This document shows positions 7,884-13,596 of a DNA stretch of 13,596 bases, piece after piece. The stretch is from Euperipatoides rowelli (Eukaryota > Onychophora > Udeonychophora > Euonychophora > Peripatopsidae): NCBI GenBank assembly GCA_003024985.2, contig PXIH01S0007401.1. One strand, written 5' to 3'. Position numbers and translations under genes: made by a program. Under the pieces are notes generated by a model. The model was given only the letters and a program-made list of their open reading frames with translations, searched no databases and had not been told where the DNA came from. Position 1 is the first letter of the stretch. The number at the start of each line of letters is the position of its first letter.

Positions 7884-8480
7884 GTTTGGCCCAGCTGGAA
7901 GTGGTGCACAAAAATGCACATTATGAGTTAAATCTGGGAGTAATACCATATCTCCAAAACCGGAAGTGCTGACATCTTGAAAATTATTGGGTGAACTCAG
8001 GAATTTATTTGGAGTCAATACTGGAAATGACATCTGTTACCAAAATTAAATTTGGACCAAAACTGGAAGTAACATCATAACTCCAAAATCATAAGTTGGC
8101 AATCTTGGATTTTCTAGCACAGAAAGTGGCAACTTCACAGGACTGGAAATCAGCCTGCTTGGACTTTCTGGAACAGAAAGTGACATCATCATATTTTATA
8201 AAAACCGCATAGTCTATATTATCTTCCCGGAACAGGAAGTGTCCCACTATGCAGGATCAGAAATTGTTAAACCCGAAGCTACCTTTGACCTAGATTCTTC
8301 CAGAAACCTGAGGAAGTGATGTCATAAACCTGAAGTGTAAGCTTAAAAATCTCATATACCTTAAGAATTAGAAACAGGAAGTCATCCATCTTGGATTTTA
8401 TGTGCCTAAACTGGAAATGACCATTGAAAGATTGTGACAGAATATCCCATAAGGGATATCATAAACAGGATGTATAATAT
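7884..8480. repeat. Degenerate GGAAGT-rich repeat array, copy 2
   Basis: About a dozen units, 20-75 bases apart, centre on CTGGAAGT or AGGAAGTG, often followed by ACATCATA or CCATCTTGGATTTT (near 7894, 7961, 8022, 8065, 8123, 8175, 8236, 8312, 8331, 8377 and 8411). ACCGGAAGTGCTGACATCTT at 7959-7978 is the clearest link to copy 1 near 851. The consensus seems to alternate an ACCGGAAGTGACATCATAAC phase with an AGGAAGTTGGCCATCTTGG phase. Units are strongly diverged, so the array is old. No coding frame runs through it. Confidence 0.75.
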
Positions 8481-8659
8481 TCTATTTAGAGTTAACCTAA
8501 TATGACCTGTATAGTCAGAGCAATCAAAAATTATATCTTTTTTTATTGAAAGATTTATGTTGGAGAAGACAAGATCAAGACAATTTAATTCAGAAGTGGG
8601 GGAAACTTACATTTTATATTGAAGAAAGGGATAGAAAATATCCAATAAGCTTATTATGA
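8481..8659. other. Short unique AT-rich spacer
   Basis: Nothing recognised between the GGAAGT array and the second GAT array. Confidence 0.5.
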
Positions 8660-9095
8660 TAAAGGTGATAATAATATTGATGATGAGGGTTACTATGAGG
8701 TTGATGAGAAGATAAGATGATGGTGAGGAGGCTGAGGAGGATTATGGTGATAATGATGATAATGATGAACATGAGAATGATGAACATGATGATGGAATGA
8801 TGAATATAACAATGATGCAGATGATGGATATGATGAATATGATGATGTGAATGATGAATAATGTGATGAGAATGATAATATACCAATGATGCGATGATGA
8901 ATATAATGGAGATAATGATTAATATGACGATGAACATGATGATGAGAATACCATCACTGTATAAGCCCCGGCTTAAACTTTTATTGTTAAATAAATAAAT
9001 AAATAAATGGTGAATAGGATGATGATTGGAATGATGAATAATGATGATGAAAATGATGAATATGCTGATATGGATGATGAATATGATGATGATAA
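8660..9095. repeat. Second GAT/AATGATGAAT trinucleotide array
   Basis: Triplets such as AATGATGAACATGATGATG run through this segment with poor cytosine content on the plus strand. The minus-strand open frame 8614-9165 (183 codons of Ile/His/Phe-rich sequence) simply reads ATC, ATT and CAT triplets, and also reads straight through the LINE-like tail at 8951-9008. It is not a gene. The array resembles 6680-7384 but uses AAT/GAA more and GGT less. Confidence 0.92.
8951..9008 (+). mobile_element. LINE 3' end inserted in the GAT array
   Basis: The triplet pattern is interrupted by CCATCACTGT, then ATAAGCCCCGGCTTAAAC, a short spacer and five or six TAAA units. AAGCC/GGCTT (8963-8974) is a compact stem, and a stem plus short tandem tail is the usual 3' recognition end of CR1/L2/Jockey-like LINEs. 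It is a severely 5'-truncated copy under 60 bases. Triplet DNA resumes directly after it. Confidence 0.65.
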
Positions 9096-9116
9096 TAGGC
9101 TTTCTAGTCTTTATAA

Positions 9117-9270
9117 AAAGTGAGTGAAAACGAAATATAGAGTGTGAAAAAAAGAGATGGAGCAAAAGAGAAATAGAGAGTGAATGGAAAAAAAGAATAA
9201 GAAATAGTGAAATATAGAGATAGAAAAAGAATAGAAAAGAGAGTAGAGGAAGAAAGAATGGGAGAGATAC
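9117..9270. repeat. Polypurine-biased stretch flanked by a direct repeat
   Basis: About 150 bases are mostly A and G (GAGAGTGAATGGAAAAAAAG and similar). CTAGTCTTTATAAAA occurs exactly on both sides at 9104-9118 and 9274-9288, 170 bases apart, suggesting a tandem duplication or expansion between them. The plus-strand open frame 9207-9437 starts inside the tract (Lys/Arg/Glu-rich) and then has an unrecognised C-terminal half. I do not call it a gene. Confidence 0.75.
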
Positions 9271-9458
9271 TTGCTAGTCTTTATAAAAGGGAGATTATTT
9301 TATCTTACAAAATAATTCATCTTTGTGAAGACGTTTGGTTCGACAAAGCTTATCATCTAAGAAAAATGTTTAAAAGATTCTTTATATCTGGCTTCCAGAT
9401 TATTGTGACTAATGAGAATACATCACCTGAAGAGTGATGAAACCTGATTTCATTACAG

Positions 9459-9500
9459 ATGGAACCACTAAAGACTTACCTTTTTAGGCACGCCTGTTAA
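9459..9500 (+). pseudogene. Possible C-terminal scrap of a LINE ORF2
   Basis: Thirteen codons followed by TAA read MEPLKTYLFRHAC. LKTyLFR followed closely by a stop is a common way for CR1/L2-type LINE ORF2 proteins to end. The following GTTAATCAGTGCTTTTAG resembles an L2-like 3' UTR. The match is very short and could be chance. No TAAA tail follows within the next 100 bases. Confidence 0.3.
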
Positions 9501-9610
9501 TCAGTGCTTTTAGTATTTTATTCAATTAGCAAAGACAAAATGTACAGTATCTATGAATGCCTATAACATCCCTATGAGAGGGCAATTCAATCAATTTACT
9601 TGGCACAAAA

Positions 9611-9874
9611 TTGGGTCAATATCCGTTATCTCCCCACCAATATGGCTGACGGTAGTAAGTTGAAATTATCTAGATCGGCGCTCGGCAAAAAATTATTTCA
9701 CTTCTAGATTATCCTAGGGTTCAGGGTTATGGTAAGGTTAGGATTATAAAGAAAATATACTAATATCGGCAGCGAGAAAAAATAGTAATTCAACACGATA
9801 CTACGTTTTAGTTGTAATGCATGCAACTCTTAACGTTAATTATGTTGGTGGGCAAATAACAGAATCTGATCCAA
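9611..9874. mobile_element. MITE with imperfect 33-bp ends, family member A
   Basis: The left end 9611-9643 matches the reverse complement of 9842-9874 at about 25 of 33 bases. The best part is GTTATCTCCCCACCAATAT against GTTATTTGCCCACCAACAT. The 264-bp interior is non-coding. Four words, ACGGTAGT (9649), ATTATTTCAC (9692), TAGGGTT (9715) and TGGTAAGGTTAGGA (9730-9743), recur in the same relative order on the opposite strand inside the insertion at 11051-11347. No clear target-site duplication is visible, and the terminal repeats differ from that second element, so the two are related mainly through their cores. Confidence 0.62.
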
Positions 9875-10573
9875 AAGGGAAGCTTTTATATCACCACCTT
9901 AAGAAAAATCAAACAGGTACATTATAATATTATGTTGAGTTGTAAATTTTCTGCCAATTTGTAGTCTACTTCTTCCGAAACAAAATGGTCGCCATTTTAA
10001 ATATTTCTGAACCTATTTTGGAATAATTAATTATAAATTTTCCTTATTATAAGCAGAAAAGAATATTTTTTAATTTATTCCTTCATAATTTTAATAATAT
10101 TAAAATTATAGTAATAAATCTTACATGAATCTCGCACTAAACTGTACAAATTCAATCCAAGGATTACCGGACAGACAGACAGAGAAACAGATCGGTAAAC
10201 ATGTGTTATTTTTATTTTAATGTTGAAAGATTTATTTTTTTAAGCAGATGCTAAATGATCTGTTACAATGCTGCCGAGTTCGTTGATCTCCAAAGGTCTC
10301 CGAACTGATTGATTTTTCAGTAATGAAGACATGGGATAAAATCAATATTTCTTCATTTAGCATTTCAGTTTACTTTTCTTTTCTTTTTTTAAAAAAGACA
10401 AAAAATAAAAATAAATAATTGCATCATTAAAATGTTATTATGACACGGATATGTCACACACTTATTTTTTTTTTTTTTTTAGCATTTATTAACAACTTAG
10501 GAAAAATATGCAAATTAAACGCAATCATTTCTTTTATGCCCATCATGTAATTTATGTTATTTAGTGTTGATTA
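9875..10573. other. AT-rich DNA with minor motifs
   Basis: No gene recognised. AAAATGGTCGCCATTTT at 9982-9998 is a short hairpin with YY1-like ATGG/CCAT arms. A GACA tract lies near 10170-10182. T runs occur near 10465-10480. Confidence 0.5.
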
Positions 10574-10587
10574 GTTACTATAGTAAC
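10574..10587. promoter_or_regulatory. 14-bp perfect palindrome, RFX X-box-like
   Basis: GTTACTATAGTAAC is its own reverse complement and resembles the RFX-factor X-box layout (GTTNCC and its mirror, joined by a short gap) with C-to-T changes in the arms. Such palindromes can occur by chance, and there is no gene start here to regulate. This is a tentative motif call only. Confidence 0.25.
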
Positions 10588-11041
10588 GGTGATTTCAAAT
10601 TTATTCAGAGATCAAAAATATTGTTTTTTTTTTTTCTGTCTATATATATTTTTTAAAGATTGAAAACAGAATTCTTGCACAAAAAAAAAAATCATTTATT
10701 TTACTTTTTAAAATTTTGTGTCTTCTATAACTATAGCATTAAACCATTATCATCATCATCATCTAAAAATCACAAAGTGGATGGATACAAATAGACTGCA
10801 AATAAATCGAAATTACTACTTTTTGGTTCGAAAAGAAAAAAAAAAGAATCTTTTAAAGTCAAGATCTCTTTCAATTTTAATAAATGGTAAACAAATTTTG
10901 CAAAATGAAACTGTCAAAATATTGGGAATGATAATTNATGAAAATTTAGGCTGGGAAATCCATATTAATACTTTATCTAAAAAAGCAAGGGGAACTCTAT
11001 TTTACATATTGAAATTTAGACAATATTTACCTTTGGAAGGG

Positions 11042-11050
11042 CTTATTCTC
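11042..11050. repeat. Left 9-bp target-site duplication (CTTATTCTC)
   Basis: CTTATTCTC lies at the end of the first half of the reverse-transcriptase frame and recurs exactly at 11348-11356, where the frame resumes. The protein context (a Leu-rich stretch before LYRSLV) supports a duplicated insertion site rather than chance. Confidence 0.9.
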
Positions 11051-11347
11051 ACGAGCGGTTAAAAACTTGGATCTGTTAATCCTCTTTTCTGTTTCGTAGT
11101 AGCCTTTTTTTGTTGTTGTTTACAGTCCTAACCTTACCACAACCTGGCCTAAACCCTAACTCCAACTACGTATTAAACCCACTTTTTCCCAACCCTATGA
11201 TGATGAAGGGGTGAAATAATCAATTTTTGATCGATTTTGATAATTTTGATCCAACATCCGAAAAACTACCGTAATGACAAAANTNTATGCGCAGATGTTA
11301 AAAACGCGGTAAAAGTGAATAACAGGTACGGCTCGTTAACCGCTTCT
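11051..11347 (-). mobile_element. Nested 297-bp DNA transposon (MITE), family member B
   Basis: Ends are ACGAGCGGTTAA (11051-11062) and the reverse complement AGAAGCGGTTAA of 11336-11347, matching at 10 of 12. Exact 9-bp duplications (CTTATTCTC) flank it. It interrupts a LINE coding frame, so it is younger than that LINE copy. The interior holds, on the minus strand, ACGGTAGT, ATTATTTCAC, TAGGGTT and TGGTAAGGTTAGGA in the same order as the MITE at 9611-9874. The strand is given relative to that copy. A 9-bp duplication is typical of Mutator-like elements, but short ends of this kind do not prove it. No transposase is present. Confidence 0.85.
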
Positions 11348-11356
11348 CTTATTCTC
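11348..11356. repeat. Right 9-bp target-site duplication (CTTATTCTC)
   Basis: Exact copy of 11042-11050, after which the LINE reverse-transcriptase frame continues with TTGTATAGG. Confidence 0.9.
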
Positions 11357-12013
11357 TTGTATAGGTCCCTGGTCCTTTCAAGACTGGACTTTGGCTGTAT
11401 ATTATATAGGCTAACTCACGTGGCAAGGGACTGGCTAAAAAGATTAAAAAAATTGCCGATATGGCAAATAAATTGTTGACACCAGACAAAAAAAAACAAT
11501 AATGGTGATTTAGTATTCAACTTAAATCCGACATCTATGTCTATTAGAAGAGAGAAAATGATTTTGACACAGATGTGGAAGGTCGTAAACGGCCAAGAAC
11601 CTCAATATTTAATCGAGCTATTTTCATCAGTTAGTGATGTCCATTCCTACGGAACCAGACAGGCATCTAATATATTTATAAAATATAGAAGCTCTTCAAT
11701 CAGATCTAGAACCTTTGTTAGTATCGGATCTGGTTTGTGGAATGGTCTTCCATCCAAAACGAAAGGCATAAAAAACCTTTATAGCTTTAAATTGGATTTA
11801 AAGAAACTAGACTATAAATAGGTTTTGTATTGTATGAAAATTTAAGTATTTTAGTTTATAGAAACAAATTTTGTTTGTTTTTTTTAGTATGTATTTTTCC
11901 TTGTGCAATATATGACAATAGTGTTCTAACAATACTCTAGCTGGTGTAAGGCTGGCTAATTAAATAAAATAAATAAATAAATTGGGTCGTTTCGGTTTTC
12001 GGAGGAGGATGTT

Positions 12014-12445
12014 CGCATTCATGAACAGTGTTCATTTCAGGCATACCTCCCACGGGGAAGGGGCTTTTCCCTCCTCTTGCCAACCTGGAGCAACCCCCCC
12101 CCCCCCTGAGGTAAATTGTGAAAAAATAAAAATCTTATAAAAGGAAACAAAAAGTCCACAAAATGTTAGTAAATGACACAAAGTCAACATAAAGGTCACT
12201 GTACTAACCAAAAAAAAAAAAAAAGCTTATCAAATGAGACAAAGTCAACAAAAAGGCCACTCTACCAACCAAAAAAAAAAAAAAAGCTTATCAAATCGGA
12301 CAAAGGCAACAAAACGTCCAGTCAACCAAAAAAAAAAAGCTTATTAGAAAATCTGTACATACACTTTGCCCTCCCCCCCACGAACTTGGGAAATGCCCCC
12401 ACCCCCTGGAAAAAATTGTCTGAAAGAAACACTGTTCATGAAGCG
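12014..12445. mobile_element. Inverted-repeat element with internal A-tract tandem repeat
   Basis: CGCATTCATGAACAGTGTT (12014-12032) is mirrored at the other end by AACACTGTTCATGAAGCG (12428-12445). TTCATGAACAGTGTT is shared exactly and further ATTTCA/TGAAAG pairing is partial. C-rich blocks with GCCCTCCCCCC-like or CCTCCCACGGGG words lie inside each end, framing a tandem array (12136-12347). No target-site duplication is clear. The plus-strand open frame 12173-12478 is a translation of the A-tract array and is rejected as a gene. A relative in the opposite orientation lies at about 12660-12920. Confidence 0.65.
12136..12347. repeat. Tandem repeat, 61-bp unit with A-tract and HindIII site
   Basis: Units read GACAAAGTCAACAAAAAGGC, a short spacer, ACCA plus an A run of 11-15, then AAGCTTATCAAAT. 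The spacing is 61 bases between copies starting near 12181, 12242 and 12303, with a shorter degenerate copy before. AAGCTTATCAA is at 12223-12233 and 12284-12294, with a truncated form at 12337. Confidence 0.9.
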
Positions 12446-12474
12446 CCAAAGATTTCTATCTTGAGCTCTTCTTT

Positions 12475-12600
12475 TTAATACAGAGAATTGCCCGATTTAG
12501 CCCAGTTCTTAAGGTCATCCAACCATTCTCTTCTTGGTCTTCCTCTGCTTTTTTCCTTTTCTGTCCATCCCTCAAATGTTGTTACCATGGCTTCCACATC
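12475..12600 (-). pseudogene. C-terminal remnant of a LINE ORF2, minus strand
   Basis: On the minus strand the frame between a TAG (12601-12603) and a TAA (12475-12477) contains SRGRPRREWLDDLKNWAKSG. The RGRPRxxWxDDIKxW motif is a strong signature of the C-terminal region of many LINE ORF2 proteins, lying after the reverse transcriptase. Only 41 codons remain, so it is a dead fragment. It lies between the two inverted A-tract elements and has opposite orientation to the LINE at 10718. It comes from a different LINE family, since the 10718 element ends in a different C-terminus. Confidence 0.72.
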
Positions 12601-12659
12601 CTAATCGGAGTCCCGGGACTGGAAAACCAGGTGGGTGTCTTTACATATTTTTTATGATC

Positions 12660-12920
12660 TTCTTGTTCATGAAGATATGATAAGCATTTTTTTTAGGTTG
12701 TATGGACGTTTTGTTCACCTTTGACGACCTTCATGACCCTTGTCCAGGCCTACAGGGCCACTTGTGCTGAAAATTTGATAAGCTTTTTTTTTGTATGGAC
12801 ATTTTGTTGACTTTTGCTCACCCCCTTCACCCTTATCATCCCTGGTTCTAACTAGTTTCTTATAGAGTTTCTTCATACATGCCTCCCCCCCTGGCCCCTG
12901 GGAATACAGCTCATACAAAC
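12660..12920 (-). mobile_element. Inverted relative of the element at 12014-12445
   Basis: On the minus strand the segment carries CCCAGGGGCCAGGGGGG, a GTCAACAAAATGTCC word, an A run followed by AAGCTTATCAAAT (12775-12785 as TTGATAAGCTT), a second GAACAAAACGTCC unit and a final CTTCATGAACAAG (12662-12674). These are the same parts, in reverse, as in the 12014-12445 element. Copies have diverged and boundaries are approximate. The minus-strand open frame 12715-12918 reads through it and has no recognisable protein. Confidence 0.6.
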
Positions 12921-13447
12921 TTTCCTTTGTGGGGGCCTTGACTGTTACTAGTCTATTTCATGCAGATCCTCTCAAGACAAGACCATATACAGATGCCACA
13001 TATTAAATCTAAGATGCAAAACTATAAACAAAACAAATGTAAAGAAACAAACAGCCAATAAATGCTATTTTTCAGCATCCTGTAAAAAAAACAAAAATCC
13101 CACCAAATATTTATTTATTTGTAGACTATTATTGAATACAAGTGAAAGCAGTTAGGCAGTAGCTACAAATAAGTTTTAAAAATGTATCTTGAAATGTTCC
13201 TGGAATAAATGGAGCTCTGGAGTTTGCTATAAATTTTGACAGGAAACTTTGGCGTACTTTACCCTAAATTTTCAAAAATTCATCCCCAAGCAGGGATGGT
13301 AATAGGGAGTACAAAATAGCCTCAGTGGAATCCGCATTAGCAGGGTTTTCAAATAAATCAAACATCACTGCACTAGAATGAGTGGTTGAGGAGCAGTATC
13401 GAACCTTAGCAAATATACAGACATTTCTTAATATAAGCTGGAAGCTC
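12921..13447. other. Unique DNA, nothing recognised
   Basis: Base composition is more balanced in 13190-13440 than elsewhere but no long open frame appears on either strand. A decayed transposon is possible. Confidence 0.45.
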
Positions 13448-13485
13448 TACTACACTTTGATCTTAGAAAAAGGCCGAGGATCGAT
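13448..13485 (-). pseudogene. U2 snRNA 5'-end fragment (pseudogene or U2-derived repeat)
   Basis: On the minus strand the sequence ATCGATCCTCGGCCTTTT, then CTAAGATCAAAGTGTAGTA, follows the conserved start of U2 snRNA (ATCGCTTCTCGGCCTTTTGG then CTAAGATCAAGTGTAGTA, recalled from memory). I see about three substitutions, one missing base and one extra base in 38. The GTAGTA branch-point recognition block is kept. Similarity fades after it: no clear stem II, Sm site or 3' half follows, although full U2 is close to 190 bases. A working U2 gene is therefore unlikely. It may be a 5' fragment produced by LINE machinery or the head of a U2-derived SINE. Confidence 0.75.
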
Positions 13486-13596
13486 AATAGAGTGCAGCTG
13501 CCTGAGTATTTTTGCAGAATTGTGCATTTTTTGACAAAGTGCATGAAATGTTTATATTTAGATGTGAAGGGAAATTTTATTTGACCTCTGTGGTTA
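13486..13596. other. Window edge, upstream side of the U2-like fragment
   Basis: On the minus strand this would be upstream of the U2-like start. I cannot identify a proximal sequence element or other snRNA promoter motif. Confidence 0.4.

Larger units (their letters stand above)
10718..11821 (+). pseudogene. LINE ORF2 reverse transcriptase C-terminus, broken
   Basis: Recognisable pieces, in order and all in the same frame, are ITKWMDTNRLQIN (the I..WM..N.L.IN stretch after the catalytic palm), VKILGMII then ENLGWEIHI (near-universal in CR1/Jockey proteins), LFYILKFRQYLP, LYRSLVLSRLDFGCILY (11357-11407), MWKVVNGQEPQYLIELF (11573-11623), HSYGTR and GLWNGLPS, ending at TAG 11819-11821. The catalytic YADD motif is absent, as it lies upstream of the truncation. 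The frame is broken by the transposon at 11051-11347 and by one TGA at 11477-11479. Insertion plus duplication is 306 bp, so both halves remain in register. The copy cannot make active enzyme. Confidence 0.85.
10718..11981 (+). mobile_element. 5'-truncated non-LTR retrotransposon (CR1/Jockey group)
   Basis: The remnant spans the C-terminal part of an ORF2 reverse transcriptase, a short 3' UTR and a terminal AAATAAAATAAATAAATAAA tail ending near 11981. A stop at 10709 marks the loss of the upstream frame. An AGCTGGTGTAAGGCTGGCT stretch at 11939-11957 may form the small 3' stem before the tail. A separate 297-bp transposon sits inside it at 11051-11347. Three unresolved bases fall within the region. 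The 5' limit is where recognisable protein begins, and no target duplication was found. The clade within the Jockey/CR1 superfamily is not resolved. Confidence 0.82.

Noticed and set aside
8614-9165. 183-codon minus-strand Ile/His-rich open frame, the longest in the window
   Set aside because: It reads a GAT/AAT array and continues through an inserted LINE tail, so it cannot be a conserved gene.
9207-9437. 76-codon charged open frame on the plus strand
   Set aside because: The first third is the polypurine tract in translation and the remainder matches nothing I recognise. There is no supporting context.
9713-9745. Telomere-like GGTTAGG words, also inverted at 11126-11165
   Set aside because: They are short, degenerate and part of the shared MITE core, not an interstitial telomeric array.
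12173-12478. 101-codon Lys-rich open frame
   Set aside because: It is a translation of the 61-bp A-tract tandem repeat and the C-rich end of a transposable element.
13448-13485. Functional U2 snRNA gene
   Set aside because: Only the first 38 bases or so are similar. No Sm site or 3' stems follow and no snRNA promoter is recognisable.

Overview
This is AT-rich eukaryotic, almost certainly animal, genomic DNA with no intact host gene that I can support. Several signs point away from bacteria: long A/T runs, micro- and minisatellites, a tRNA-derived SINE with RNA polymerase III boxes, remains of non-LTR retrotransposons (LINEs), small inverted-repeat DNA transposons with target-site duplications, and a fragment matching the 5' end of U2 snRNA. 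The repeat style (TAGGCCTA-type words, GAT/ATC arrays, hAT-like MITEs, TAAA-tailed LINE ends) would suit a marine invertebrate, perhaps a mollusc. That last step is a weak inference. Unresolved bases at 3929, 10937, 11283 and 11285 suggest draft-quality sequence.

Layout. 1-2616 is mostly unique AT-rich DNA with a 21-bp perfect hairpin (437-486), a degenerate GGAAGT-rich repeat (664-900) and a TG/G tract (1928-1957). 2617-3356 is a minisatellite of about 22 bp built on CTTTGATAACATTTCATG. 3805-4608 is a complete non-autonomous hAT-type transposon with near-perfect 17-bp ends and a perfect 8-bp target-site duplication. 4764-5277 holds three copies of a tandem repeat of about 180 bp, followed by a tRNA-derived SINE (about 5331-5610). 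5996-6156 is a small inverted-repeat element. 6651-7384 is a TAA tract and a cytosine-depleted GAT array with an internal inversion. A TAAA-tailed LINE-like end follows. 7884-8480 is a second, larger array of the GGAAGT repeat. 8660-9095 is a second GAT array, split by another TAAA-tailed LINE end, and then comes a polypurine stretch.

9611-9874 is a MITE whose core recurs, inverted, at 11051-11347. There a related element has inserted into a LINE reverse-transcriptase remnant (10718 to about 11981), leaving a 9-bp target duplication. The insertion plus duplication totals 306 bp, a multiple of three, so the older reading frame is in register across it. 12014-12445 and about 12660-12920 are two inverted copies of a C-rich, A-tract repeat that shares an AAGCTTATCAA module with the hAT element. 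Between them lies a minus-strand LINE ORF2 tail remnant (12475-12600). Near the end is a minus-strand U2 snRNA-like fragment (13448-13485).

No set of genes works together here. The window reads as a record of nested transposition and simple-repeat expansion. Most open frames in it are by-products of repeats. I found no credible new biological system. The most informative structures are the dated nested insertion, the shared-end element families, the GGAAGT repeat family and the U2 fragment.
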